Source: an uncultured Roseivirga sp.
Lineage (GTDB): Bacteria; Bacteroidota; Bacteroidia; Cytophagales; Cyclobacteriaceae
Length of the DNA: 64,000 nucleotides
Assembly (NCBI GenBank): GCA_947493005.1
Contig: CANLOY010000009.1
Location: forward strand, 62,001-126,000
Direction of reading: 5' to 3'
Part shown: one piece after another, positions 50,801-59,056 of the stretch
Numbering within the stretch: position 1 is the stretch's first letter
Layout of the letters: every line of letters begins with the position of its first letter
Notes under the pieces: model-generated
What the model saw: the letters and a program-made list of their open reading frames with translations, nothing else
What the model was told of the DNA's origin: nothing
Database searches by the model: none
Made by a program: the position numbers and the translations under genes

Positions 50801-53407
50801 ATTGCATCGACTACCGCAACGGCTACCACCAATGCCGGTAAGGCCGACATTACGCCATTTGGTGGAAGCGATGACAATTATGATTTCTCATTCAACAACG
50901 GAACTTTGACCATTAACAAGGCTGAGCTGATTCTCACTGCAGAAGACAAGAGTCGAGCATATGGTGATCCAAACCCAGCTTTTACCATTAGTTATACAGG
51001 CTTCAAAAACAACGAAACCGCTTCAGTTATTGATACTAAACCTACAGCTTCCACTACTGCTACTACAACCACGGAAGTTGGCACTGCTGACATTACCCTG
51101 ACTGGTGGTAGTGATGACAACTATAGCATGGGTACATTAAATAAAGGAACGCTGACTATTACCAAAGCTATCCTTACTGCTACAGCCGATGACAAGAGTA
51201 AGATCTATGGTGCTGCCAACCCAACGTTAACTATCGGCTATATTGGGTTCAAGAATGGAGAGGATAAATCCGTAATTGACACTGAACCAACTGCTAATAC
51301 GGCTGCAACCACTGCTACTGGAGTAGGAACCTTTGACATTACGCTTGCCGGTGGAAGTGATAATAACTACGACATATCTACATTGAATAATGGAACGCTT
51401 ACCATAACTAAAGCTGCTCTTACGGTAACTGCTGATGATAAGAGTAAAGAGTATGGTGATCCAAATCCGGCATTAACCATCAACTATACGGGTTTTGTGA
51501 ATGGTGAAGATGCAAGTGTTATTGATACTGCACCAACTGCTAGTACTACTGCAACTTCTTTGACTAATGTTGGTACAACTGCAATTGCATTGACGGGAGG
51601 CAATGATGATAACTATGAGTTAAGCGTTTTGAATAACGGTATACTGACCATAACAAAAGCCACACTTACGGCCATAGCTGATGATAAAGAGAAGAATCAA
51701 GGAACAACTAACCCCGCACTGACGATTAGTTATACTGGATTTAAGAATGGTGAAGATGAAAGTGTACTCAATACAGCTCCAGGCATTTCAACCACGGTTG
51801 ATTTGAATACTACAAGTGGTACATTCCCGATTACTTTATCGGGGGGCAATGATGACAACTATATATTCACATTAGTCAATGGAGTATTTACAGTAAAACC
51901 TGGCGCAGTAGTACTGAACGTAGCTGTTCCTGCTGATGATGCTTATATGATAGGCCAGAATCTGGATTTTCTGATAACCTGGACCCTCCCAGTTACAATA
52001 GAAGGAACTCCAAGTATTCCAATAACAATAGGATCGAATTTGGTACAAGCTCAACTATTAGGAACAGCTATTAACACCAATAATACCATTTTCCGCTACA
52101 CGATTGCAGAAGGAGATGTTGATTCGGATGGCATTGTTGTAGGTTCAGCTATTGATCTGAATGGTGGCACAATCAAAGATCAATTTGGTGTTGATGCTGT
52201 GATAGGCTTGAACAATCTGGCGACAACAGCAGGTATTATAATTGATGCGATCAGACCAGTACCTACATTGAGCACGACAGCTATATCAGTTGTTAACGAG
52301 CCATTCAATGTTACTTTCACTTACAGCGAAGAAGTCACGGACTTCGTTTTGGCTGATATAACTGTAGTCAATGGTGTTACCAGCAACTTTACCAATGTAA
52401 CAGCGAACCGTGCCTGGAGTGCTACAATCACGCCAATTGCAGGTGGAAATGTGGAGGTGTCTCTGGCTTCAGGTGTAGCTAAAGATGCAGTTGGTAATGG
52501 GAGTGCTTCAAGCAATACCATCACCAGACAGTTCAATACGATTCCAACAGATATCACACTATCATCAGCAAGTATAGCTGAAAATAATGAGATTGGAGAT
52601 ATAGTAGGGACATTGAATAGTACCGATCCAGATGTTAGAGACAGTCATACCTATACACTGGTTTCAGGTACTGGTGATACCGATAATGGAGTTTTCAGTA
52701 TTGCAGGAGATGAATTGAGAGCGAATGCTTCATTCGATTTTGAAACCGGTTCTAGTTACAGTATCAGAGTAAAAACAGAAGATAGGCTAGGTGGAACATT
52801 TGAAAAAATGCTGAGTATTACTATTGATAATGTGCTGGAGCCTTCCATCATCGTTTCAGGAGAAATCTCATTTCCTGTTTCCGCCCTTGGCTTGAGTCAA
52901 CAGCTTCCATTAACCATAACCAATAATGGAGAGATTTCGGTAGAGGTAAGAGCAGTTTCTACTCCACGTGGCTTTAGCGTCATACCTGGTGCTTTCGTTT
53001 TAGAAGTAGGTGCGAGTAGGGAAGTATCAGTGGTTTTTGTACCGACTGAAGTCAGAGCATATAGTGGGGATATCACTTTTAGTTTTGGCGAAGTTTTAAT
53101 CTCTCATCCAGTATCTGGGGAGGGTGCTATAATCACTTCAGTTGATGATGATCTGATCGATGCTGATGAGATATCACTTTATCCCAATCCAACAGAAACC
53201 GAGTTGAATATTGACCTCTCCCAATTAAATGGAAAGGCAGTCGATATCGTAATGAGGAATGCATCAGGACTGGCCATTTACAAAAGGAAGTCCTATTCGA
53301 AGAACAGCTTGAGTTTGAACGTGCAGAGCTTCAAAAGCGGCCTTTACATTATGCAATTTTCGAACGGAAAGTCAGTGGTAAGAAAGAAAGTAATGATTAA
53401 GAAATAA
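44801..53407 (+). CDS. Giant exported T9SS repeat protein (lamin-tail, Ig-like/anchor modules, Calx-beta, MBG repeats, cadherin-like, T9SS type A sorting domain)
   Basis: 2868 aa; C-term ISLYPNPTETELNIDLS...GLYIMQFSNGKSVVRKKVMIKK; 11 MBG units KSREYGDTNPAFTISYTGF; true start may be 44837 or 44885. Confidence 0.93.
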   Translation: MEDFHCDLKRRIMCVYPFTRKQILRPFVMGLLLITLVFKTSAQVRLTKVDALNNRVVIKNFGGSAVNISGYWFCHGFTYHQVSDGTIVSGSTNLAAGAQVELTLSQVLTNAGSDLSFYHSPSFGAASAMVDFIQWGSGGNGRENVAVAKGIWTAGQFVNATGTAIYYGGTGSENGLSNWSTVPHPSITSIVRQTPTDATTDADQVIFRVTFDRGVQNVDVTDFSISGTAAGDGTVNNVSAVSNAVYDVTITGVTNSAGTINLDIKGNGNTSGINNIIADPNILDQNQTSNGNTINRSEFGQSFTANNSGELTSVTLEVSGASTYTGTATMELRNGDGLSGAILATEMINIAGGSGLQNFTFSTPANVTAGQQYTVRFTGPGNFSSEFVVRASQGDPLSGGVIYQPTVLASADLTVKIFVTSGGQGGLSSTAPSTDETYTIQNNLAPTATNVSITGTFKSGQQLTGSYTWTDADNGDTESGTTFKWYRSDDAAGTGKVAIAGANTVNYTLTNSDINKFISFEVTPNDGTTAGTPVESVRALVANVFITSIARQTPSDATTNADEVTFRVIFSAGVARLSKDDFVLSGTVAGDGTVSSITRVNGSTYDIKVTGIDISEGTINLDLKGADGAGTNNIIKANETQDATNNGNLVQDSGGDTFFWQSFVAEQTGLFHSVTLRKSQHSHTYEGTATLKLYAGEGTGGAELASQQIFTSQSSGDETYYFELPASITQGSIYTWFWQAGTGTGATGFSGQTGNLYGGGRGLSEQFPTATSLDWYFITQTITGTLEGLGSPAPTTDETYTIVNPPVANNVAISGTLAFGQQLTGTYTYSDPQSDAESGTTFRWLRADDTSGTNKAAIAGATATNYTVTTADAGKFLIFEVTPSDGTVTGVATESTTHFIPSLITVQSIARQTPANENVGATSNPVFRVTFSENVSNVTADDFVLNSTVGGSINSLNAVDAKTYDLTISGLNNADGTLGLKVKGIDGTAGANDISVTSFENGAVAHQQTTENDFLNQALLGQSFTAASSNFLTAFTLFAKAGNHTFSGTARLRVFQGDASNSSVLNDANAVLTEQTVNISNDTGAAGQTFNITSPPQLTSGTVYSVVLDLFNGNGDRAFFAHTTGNLAGGRAFFTGSHNGHAAFDFMIDIFEGTQIVNNLFDQAPGTNESFSTKAIDQTIAFSTTSSNGAESISSANLEVALSAAEDLDVTVDYTVTGTATGSGTDYTLANGTLTITKGSTTNNITIASIVDDALSEADERVIVTLSNPMNATLGINKVHTYTINDNDNVAPVASNVVFTGTLEVGETLTGSYTYADAESDTESGTSFKWYASDDATGTNKAAIAGATAQTFVLTSAQLGKFVSFEVTPNDGTSAGTAVESTRQGTVKTDQTITFGTLAAKTYGDATFGLTATSTSNLAVAYTSSNTAVATVSGSTVTIVGVGTTNITASQAGNASFNAAPNVIQSLAINKATLTATADDKSRTYGDANPPFTISYTGFVNGENKSVIDVEPIPGTEAAITTNVGTADITLAGGSDNNYTFSLNNGTLTITKAALIATANDKSREYGDTNPAFTISYTGFKNGESASVIDTEPAASTTAMVTTGVGTAAISLTGGSDNNYDISTLNSGTLTITKATLTATADDKSKTYGAANPALTISYTGFKNSEGASVIDTEPTVSTSANGTSNVGTYGINLSGGTDDNYSLITNNGSLTVGKVILTAMPDAESRIYGDDNPSFTISYSGFVNGEDKSVIDTEPTASTSATATTNVGTADVTLVGGSDNNYTFGLNNGTLTITKAALTATADDKSREYGDTNPAFTISYTGFKNGESASVIDTEPAASTTAMATTGVGTAVISMAGGSDNNYDISTLNSGTLTITKATLTATADDKSKIYGATNPALTISYKGFKNGEDKSVIDIEPTVSTSATASTGAGTTAIALAGGVDDNYNFSLNNGTLTVAKATLTATADNTARVYGDANPVFTISYTGFVNGEDKSVIDTEPIASTTATATTNAGKADITPFGGSDDNYDFSFNNGTLTINKAELILTAEDKSRAYGDPNPAFTISYTGFKNNETASVIDTKPTASTTATTTTEVGTADITLTGGSDDNYSMGTLNKGTLTITKAILTATADDKSKIYGAANPTLTIGYIGFKNGEDKSVIDTEPTANTAATTATGVGTFDITLAGGSDNNYDISTLNNGTLTITKAALTVTADDKSKEYGDPNPALTINYTGFVNGEDASVIDTAPTASTTATSLTNVGTTAIALTGGNDDNYELSVLNNGILTITKATLTAIADDKEKNQGTTNPALTISYTGFKNGEDESVLNTAPGISTTVDLNTTSGTFPITLSGGNDDNYIFTLVNGVFTVKPGAVVLNVAVPADDAYMIGQNLDFLITWTLPVTIEGTPSIPITIGSNLVQAQLLGTAINTNNTIFRYTIAEGDVDSDGIVVGSAIDLNGGTIKDQFGVDAVIGLNNLATTAGIIIDAIRPVPTLSTTAISVVNEPFNVTFTYSEEVTDFVLADITVVNGVTSNFTNVTANRAWSATITPIAGGNVEVSLASGVAKDAVGNGSASSNTITRQFNTIPTDITLSSASIAENNEIGDIVGTLNSTDPDVRDSHTYTLVSGTGDTDNGVFSIAGDELRANASFDFETGSSYSIRVKTEDRLGGTFEKMLSITIDNVLEPSIIVSGEISFPVSALGLSQQLPLTITNNGEISVEVRAVSTPRGFSVIPGAFVLEVGASREVSVVFVPTEVRAYSGDITFSFGEVLISHPVSGEGAIITSVDDDLIDADEISLYPNPTETELNIDLSQLNGKAVDIVMRNASGLAIYKRKSYSKNSLSLNVQSFKSGLYIMQFSNGKSVVRKKVMIKK
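45360..48630. repeat. ~1080-bp supermodule repeated three times within the giant gene
   Basis: TSI(V/A)RQTP starts recur with the same GTCAG/GTCAA landmark at about 45371, 46452 and 47532. Confidence 0.8.
49213..51900. repeat. Tandem array of 11 MBG repeats (~81 aa / ~244 bp) with three-unit higher-order structure
   Basis: LTATADDKS(R/K)xYG(D/A)xNPxxTISYxGF(V/K)NGExxSVID...GGSDxNYxxxxxNxGTLTITKA. Confidence 0.9.
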
Positions 53408-53411
53408 GAAC

Positions 53412-53831
53412 ATGAGAAAGATTAACATATATGTGGTTTTAGTTTTGAGTCTTGTATTAGGCTTAAGTTCATGTAATCCAGATGATGGACCTTCACTTCA
53501 GGATGAGGCTTTTGAGCTTTTGGAAGGAGAATGGACTTTCGGTACAACAGGAAGCATATTGCTCGATGGAGAAGATCTTAGTTTGAATTTCCCGGGATTC
53601 TCTTTGTCATTTGCAAATGGTACTTATCAGACCAGTAATGGCGGTGATTTGTTCAGGGCCACTGGAACCTGGGAATGGTTGAATGAAGAAGCGAAACAAA
53701 TTACACTGGATACTGGAGAAGAGGTGACGATCGTCAACCTTACAGAAAGTGTTTTTGAGTTTTCTTTTTTTCACACAGGCAGTGCTGCGGCAGGGATAAG
53801 GGGAAATTATACAATCAAGGTTGTGAAATGA
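53412..53831 (+). CDS. Small lipocalin-like lipoprotein
   Basis: Lipobox LGLSSC; LLEGEWTFGTTGSILLDGE...ITLDTGEEVTIVNLTESVFEFSF. Confidence 0.6.
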   Translation: MRKINIYVVLVLSLVLGLSSCNPDDGPSLQDEAFELLEGEWTFGTTGSILLDGEDLSLNFPGFSLSFANGTYQTSNGGDLFRATGTWEWLNEEAKQITLDTGEEVTIVNLTESVFEFSFFHTGSAAAGIRGNYTIKVVK

Positions 53832-53929
53832 TTTTGAATGTTAGTTCAGTCATTTAATTTGTTTTGTAACAAATAAAGAGAGGTCTGTGAAAACAGGCCT
53901 TTTCTATTACACCTTACTCAGGCGTGTTT

Positions 53930-53959
53930 ACGCACAAAACTTGAATGCCTACACACATT
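53930..53959 (+). promoter_or_regulatory. LytTR-type direct-repeat site candidate
   Basis: ACGCACAAA-acttgaatgcct-ACACACATT, 21-bp periodicity. Confidence 0.55.
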
Positions 53960-54064
53960 CTTCAATTGAGTGCTCCTATTAGTACTTACTTAAACTTGAT
54001 ATACACACAATATCAGGGAAAGCCGAAAACCAAAAAGAGTAGGCAACAATAAACACTTAATAAA

Positions 54065-55426
54065 ATGGAAAATATCAAAGAAGTCTTTGGAACAGAAATG
54101 TCTGCTGCAGTTAAAGAGCTTATTGATCAAGGAATTGACAGTAAAGAAATTGATCAGTTTCTAGAACAGATCAAGCCAATAATGGACACTGAACCTTTAT
54201 CTGCAGAACTTCCCACAGAGCAGATTGCTGATGATTTAGTGGCAACCAACTTAGTACAATCAGAAAGTAGGTTAGAATGTAAGTCGATAGACATGCCACC
54301 TCATCATACTTTTAAATCTTGGGAGGCGACACTTATTAACATAGCTATTGCAGGGGCAGTTCCAGCATTAGGCGCTGCAGTAGCGATTCTCAGAATAGCT
54401 GCTAATAAAGATGATTTAACTATTGGTTTTGGACCTGTTTTGGGAGGAGGTTTTATAGGAGGTGTCTCAGCAAGTGTGGGACTCATTTGTGCCCCTAATG
54501 ATACATTTGGGTTTTATGGTAACTTCTCAGGCTTAATCGGAGCAATTGGAAGCATAAGCCTGACTGCTCAATACACTTTTTTGAAAGGTGGAATAGAATC
54601 CTGGGCAGGTGCAGGCAAAGGAGTTACCATAGGAGGGGGAGATGTCATTGTCGGATCTGTTTCCTTACTTATGGATGAGAAAGAAGAGTTTGCCGGAGTT
54701 AGTATAGCTGCAGGCTTGGGTATTGGTGAACCTTTAGAAGTATATGTTAGCTACTCCGTCTCATTCTTGAAAATCAAACAGCAGATAGACTGTTCTGGAA
54801 GTAATAAGACCAGAGTTCATGACATAAAACATATCACTACAAATTGGAATTCGGTTCAATTTGCTGCTACAGATACCCAATGTTACTGGATGGATACTGA
54901 TGATATTTTGAGAAAAGGAGTTTTGAAGGGAGATAAATTTCAGGATGTAATTCATTTGAGAAGAAACTGGAAAGGTACTGAGCTGGTGGCACAGGGAGAA
55001 TACATCTATTGGTCTGATGGTGATAAGAAACTAAGACAGGGAAAGGTTTCTGGTAAGGAAATTACCGAGGTTAAAGTACTGACTGACAATTGGACTGCCG
55101 AACTCTTTACAGCAGACAATGAGTATTTGTATTGGAAGGATGGAGATTCAATTCTTAGAAGAGGTAAGGTCAGTAATTCGACAATAGTTGATGTATCCCA
55201 TATTGACAAGAACTGCACGGCCACAGAACTTATTGCTGCAAACGGATTTTTATACTGGTCCGATGGCGATAAGAAATTGCGACAAGGTAAAGTGACAGAG
55301 GGTGCACTTTGTATTAAGCAAATACTAGCGCATGACTGGATTGCTGGAAAAGGACAGTTTGCAGCTTTCAATAATAAATTGATGTGGTGCGATAACGACC
55401 GAATACTAAGGTTGGGTGTGGTCTGA
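54065..55426 (+). CDS. Uncharacterised two-module protein: Gly-rich amphipathic middle region plus five ~41-aa propeller-like repeats
   Basis: YWMDTDDILRKGVL / YWSDGDKKLRQGKV / YWKDGDSILRRGKV / YWSDGDKKLRQGKV / MWCDNDRILRLGVV. Confidence 0.7.
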   Translation: MENIKEVFGTEMSAAVKELIDQGIDSKEIDQFLEQIKPIMDTEPLSAELPTEQIADDLVATNLVQSESRLECKSIDMPPHHTFKSWEATLINIAIAGAVPALGAAVAILRIAANKDDLTIGFGPVLGGGFIGGVSASVGLICAPNDTFGFYGNFSGLIGAIGSISLTAQYTFLKGGIESWAGAGKGVTIGGGDVIVGSVSLLMDEKEEFAGVSIAAGLGIGEPLEVYVSYSVSFLKIKQQIDCSGSNKTRVHDIKHITTNWNSVQFAATDTQCYWMDTDDILRKGVLKGDKFQDVIHLRRNWKGTELVAQGEYIYWSDGDKKLRQGKVSGKEITEVKVLTDNWTAELFTADNEYLYWKDGDSILRRGKVSNSTIVDVSHIDKNCTATELIAANGFLYWSDGDKKLRQGKVTEGALCIKQILAHDWIAGKGQFAAFNNKLMWCDNDRILRLGVV

Positions 55427-55438
55427 TATGCATATAAG

Positions 55439-55470
55439 TATCGGGTGTCGATAAGGCACCCGATTTCTCT
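55439..55470. terminator. Convergent terminator
   Basis: ATCGGGTGTCGATAAGGCACCCGATTTCT. Confidence 0.6.
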
Positions 55471-56117
55471 TATAATTCAAAAACCTCATTCTGAATAGCC
55501 CATTTAGCAAGGCCAACCGAGTTTTTTAACTCTAATTTCAACAGAATATTCGCTCTATGACTTTCTACAGTATGGGTACTAATAGAAAGCTCATCAGCAA
55601 TTTCGCCTGTAGTTTTCTCCTGGCAAATCAATTGAATGATTTCAATTTCACGCTTTGTGAGTAAATCCTTCTTGGCAAAACTACTTGAGGCCTTTTTGTT
55701 GCCGGCATCAAAAAAAGTAGACATTAAGTTTGGGTCAAAAAAGTTTTTGCCTTCGCTAACATCTGAAATGGCCCTTAATATGTTTTCCTTACTCGAGTTC
55801 TTTAAAAGAAACCCAAAGGCACCATTCTTGATCATCCTTTTTGCCAATCTGGGATTGTCGTGCATGCTTAAGGCAATCACCCTGATATTCGGGTAATGTT
55901 TGTTTAGGTATGCAGTACATTCTAACCCATCCATTTCGGGCATGTTGATATCCATTAGAACCAAATCTACCGGCTTCTCTTCTACAGCTTCTATTACCTG
56001 ATGCCCGTTGAGTGCCCCACCAGCAAATTCGAGTTTTTCAGTGTTGTTAATGATGGCTTCCATGCCATCTATAATTACCTGATGGTCGTCTGCGACCATA
56101 ATTCTGATATTATCCAT
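55470..56117 (-). CDS. NarL/LuxR-type response regulator
   Basis: MDNIRIMVADDHQVIIDGMEAI; LVLMDINMPEMDGLE; LTKREIEIIQLICQEKTTGEIADELSISTHTVESHRANILLKL. Track start 56168. Confidence 0.93.
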   Translation of the reverse strand: MDNIRIMVADDHQVIIDGMEAIINNTEKLEFAGGALNGHQVIEAVEEKPVDLVLMDINMPEMDGLECTAYLNKHYPNIRVIALSMHDNPRLAKRMIKNGAFGFLLKNSSKENILRAISDVSEGKNFFDPNLMSTFFDAGNKKASSSFAKKDLLTKREIEIIQLICQEKTTGEIADELSISTHTVESHRANILLKLELKNSVGLAKWAIQNEVFEL

Positions 56118-57894
56118 AATGAGGTATTGTGATGTTAAAGATAGCTCCTTCTCCAGGAGTACTTTCATATGTGAATTTTCCTTTTAAAATATCTACCCTG
56201 GAGGCAATGCTTCTGAGTCCAAGGCCAAACTTAACTTTAGATTTTTCGAAGCCTTTACCATCATCTTTATAGGTAAGTAAATAATCCTGTTTCGACTTTG
56301 ATATAGAAACAGAGACTTTCTTGGGGGCTGCATACTTTAGACTATTGTTGATCAACTCTTGTACTACTCTATAGATCAGTACCTCTTTAGATTCATCATA
56401 TGCGCCTTCTTTATAGTCTAACGCTTCTTCGATAAGAATATCGGTAGAAGCCCTTACGTTGTCTAAAAGGTCTAGTATGGCTTCCTGAAGTCCAAGTTTA
56501 GTTAAGCTTGCCGGAACCATGTTATGAGATATTCTTCTCACCTCAGTACAGGCATTGTCTATTTGCTCCAGAGAGTTTTTAAAGTCTTCTTTGGCTTCTA
56601 CTTTATCCTGAAAGTTGCTGAGCCTTAGTTTTACGCTTGTGAGCAGTACACCTATTCCATCATGAAGATCTTTTGCTACCCGTTTACGCTCGTTTTCTTC
56701 TCCTAAAACCATGGCCTGTAAACTTTCGAGCTTCTTCTTTTGAATAGCCCTGTTAAAGAGGAGGTAAGAGATAAGCATAAGTACAATTAAAATGGCTACC
56801 ACAATACCCAGAGTTTTTGCCTTTTGGGTGGCAAAAAATGCTTGTTCTTCTGCCTCATCAAGACCCTTAGTTGTTCTGAAATCTTCGGTGATCTTAGCCA
56901 CAGATTGGGTTTTGTTATTGGTGAGTACTTTTATTGCGGTGTCATATTTGTTCTTCATGTAAAAAAGTGCCTTTCTGAAATCTCCGGCACCTTCATAGGC
57001 ATCAACTAAAAGTCTATATGTACGATTGTAATACTGCCAGCTATTGAAATCGGAAATAATATCTAGATTCCTCTCCAAAATTGGGATTGCTTCAGAGTAT
57101 TTGTTCTGAATTATAAGTGCATTAGCTAGTTCTTGAGATACCAGGAAAATAGATTGGCTGGCTCCAATATCTTCATATATTTTTTTTGCATTTTGAAAGT
57201 GATAAACAGCGCTGTCTGTCTTTCTTAAAAAATTGTAGCTGTTACCCATCATGTAATTCAGGTTGGCTAATAGTGAGACTTGGCCGGTTGAATCAATGTT
57301 TATTATTCCCTTTTTATAATTTGATATAGCTTTTACATGCTTTTGATCCCGAAACTCAATATTTCCCAATCCATAGTATGACTTGGGGAGTTCTTCAGTC
57401 AAGTTATGTTCGATTCTGATATTGATCGCCTCTTCAAAATAACTAAGCGCTTGGCCTTTTTCTCTCAATTGAAGGTAAATGCTACCAATTCTATCATTAG
57501 TATTTGCTTCTAATATGTATTGAGGTGATTCGCCTAAATCTTTAAGTAACGAGGTTAGTATTGTTACTGCACTATCGTAGAGTTGTTTCTTCTGGAGTAG
57601 GTCACTTTTGGCTAGTTTAAACTCATACGCCCATTTTTTCTCAAGGCTGTCCTGATTTACTTTGTTTAAGTAATACTGTGAAGAATCTGGGTTAGCGGTT
57701 ATCCATTCTTTTGCCAATATAATAGCTGTAATTGGGCTTTTCGTTTGGGCATAAGAAGTAGTAAGGCTGTCAATTTTGGAAGATTGAGCCTGAAGTGAGG
57801 TTTGAAAAAATAAAAGCGCACCCAACATAGGGTACGCTAAATAATATTTGTGCTTCTCTAGTCTAGCTAGGAGGGAATGGAGGAATGATAACAT
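56110..57894 (-). CDS. TPR-containing HisKA_3 (NarX/DesK-type) sensor kinase
   Basis: RKRVAKDLHDGIGVLLTSVKLRLS; VVQELINNSLKYA; GLGLRSIASRV; TPR region. Track start 57984. Confidence 0.9.
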   Translation of the reverse strand: MLSFLHSLLARLEKHKYYLAYPMLGALLFFQTSLQAQSSKIDSLTTSYAQTKSPITAIILAKEWITANPDSSQYYLNKVNQDSLEKKWAYEFKLAKSDLLQKKQLYDSAVTILTSLLKDLGESPQYILEANTNDRIGSIYLQLREKGQALSYFEEAINIRIEHNLTEELPKSYYGLGNIEFRDQKHVKAISNYKKGIINIDSTGQVSLLANLNYMMGNSYNFLRKTDSAVYHFQNAKKIYEDIGASQSIFLVSQELANALIIQNKYSEAIPILERNLDIISDFNSWQYYNRTYRLLVDAYEGAGDFRKALFYMKNKYDTAIKVLTNNKTQSVAKITEDFRTTKGLDEAEEQAFFATQKAKTLGIVVAILIVLMLISYLLFNRAIQKKKLESLQAMVLGEENERKRVAKDLHDGIGVLLTSVKLRLSNFQDKVEAKEDFKNSLEQIDNACTEVRRISHNMVPASLTKLGLQEAILDLLDNVRASTDILIEEALDYKEGAYDESKEVLIYRVVQELINNSLKYAAPKKVSVSISKSKQDYLLTYKDDGKGFEKSKVKFGLGLRSIASRVDILKGKFTYESTPGEGAIFNITIPHYG

Positions 57895-58354
57895 CACACT
57901 CGGCATTAATAAATTGAACGGGATGAATAGTTTCTGCTTCACTAGAGAAACCACCGTTGATTGGGTTGTTTGGATTCGCTGCATTGTATTCGCTTACTGT
58001 TTCCTGGCTCATACTCATTATAAAACCTAGTTTATTAGTAGCCAGATCTGGAGCAAAATAATAAGTATTCATCAGTACTGTATACTTTGTGCTTTTATCG
58101 AAGGTAGCAGAAAATGATAACTGATTGTTTGTAGGCATGCTATCGAATGTATGACCATCAGGATAGTCTGGAACTACTGAGAGATTTCTTGAGAAATAAA
58201 GAAAGACCATAGGAACATACTTGTTACCACCTATTGTTACTTCCATTGGCTTGAAAATAATAAAGGGCATGTGTGTTATCATGTCCTTTGGCAGTTGTTT
58301 AATTTTTCTTACCGGGAGTAAATCCTCTGGTAAAACTACTTTTTGGTTTGACAT
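57863..58354 (-). CDS. Hypothetical protein upstream of the NarX-like kinase
   Basis: 163 aa, no recognised family, Pro-rich C-terminus PPFPPS. Confidence 0.55.
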   Translation of the reverse strand: MSNQKVVLPEDLLPVRKIKQLPKDMITHMPFIIFKPMEVTIGGNKYVPMVFLYFSRNLSVVPDYPDGHTFDSMPTNNQLSFSATFDKSTKYTVLMNTYYFAPDLATNKLGFIMSMSQETVSEYNAANPNNPINGGFSSEAETIHPVQFINAECDVIIPPFPPS

Positions 58355-58573
58355 AGCAATATTTTTAGTTGAAAATAATAGTCGATAAGGTGTCCACCTT
58401 ACAACACCTAAGTTATTCCCTTTTGGCAGAACTCACTTAGTTATCAACCATTATATATCACTATAGCAGAATACAACTAGCTGGATTCAGCCATTTCACT
58501 TTGTTAGTAGTATCTGCTATTTAAAATTCACTGGTTTTGTGTCCCTTTATAATATAATCAGAGACTGCTATAC

Positions 58574-58786
58574 ATGAGACATTTAGAATTGAAGATTGAC
58601 TTCACAACGCGTGAATTTGAAATTATAAACCTACTGGCAGAAGGGAGTAGGGCGAAAGAAATAGCTGATGAATTGTATGTTTCTGAATTAACGATTCGAA
58701 CGCATATGAAAAATATTCTAAGAAAATCACACGCACGGAATACCACAGCGCTTGTGGCAACTTGTATCAGGCAAGGACTTATTTAG
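58574..58786 (+). CDS. Stand-alone LuxR-type HTH protein (no receiver)
   Basis: 70 aa; FTTREFEIINLLAEGSRAKEIADELYVSELTIRTHMKNILRKSHARNTTAL. Confidence 0.8.
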   Translation: MRHLELKIDFTTREFEIINLLAEGSRAKEIADELYVSELTIRTHMKNILRKSHARNTTALVATCIRQGLI

Positions 58787-58812
58787 CAGTCGGTCCAAAC
58801 TTGAGCAAAATT

Positions 58813-58840
58813 GGGTATCGAGAAATCGATACCCTTTTTT
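58813..58840 (+). terminator. Rho-independent terminator
   Basis: GGGTATCGAGAAATCGATACCCTTTTTT. Confidence 0.85.
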
Positions 58841-59027
58841 GTTTCATAATTAAAACTACTGTGACGCTTTGTCTATGGTAGTTTTTTTAATACTGATCAC
58901 AGGTGTTCTAACTTTATCAAAAGCAATCGAATCCATTCTTTATGGAGTCAGATTTAGTCAAGCTTGGTTTTCAGCAGAAACCGAGCTGGTCGATTTATTA
59001 ATAATAGTCAAATTAATTTACCTTGTT

Positions 59028-59055
59028 AAAAGCCCTCGTACGGAGGGCTTTTTTG
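59028..59055. terminator. Rho-independent terminator
   Basis: AAAAGCCCTCGTACGGAGGGCTTTTTT. Confidence 0.75.
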
Positions 59056-59056
59056 T

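Noticed and set aside
49213-51900. Regular tandem repeats that might suggest a CRISPR or satellite array
   Set aside because: Period is about 244 bp, repeats stay in frame and encode MBG domains of one long ORF.
44801-53407. Shadow ORFs on both strands within the giant gene (e.g. 46881-47222 +, 45298-45645 -, 48734-48973 -, 52321-52557 -)
   Set aside because: Overlap a well-supported domain-rich CDS, low-complexity translations, no recognisable family.
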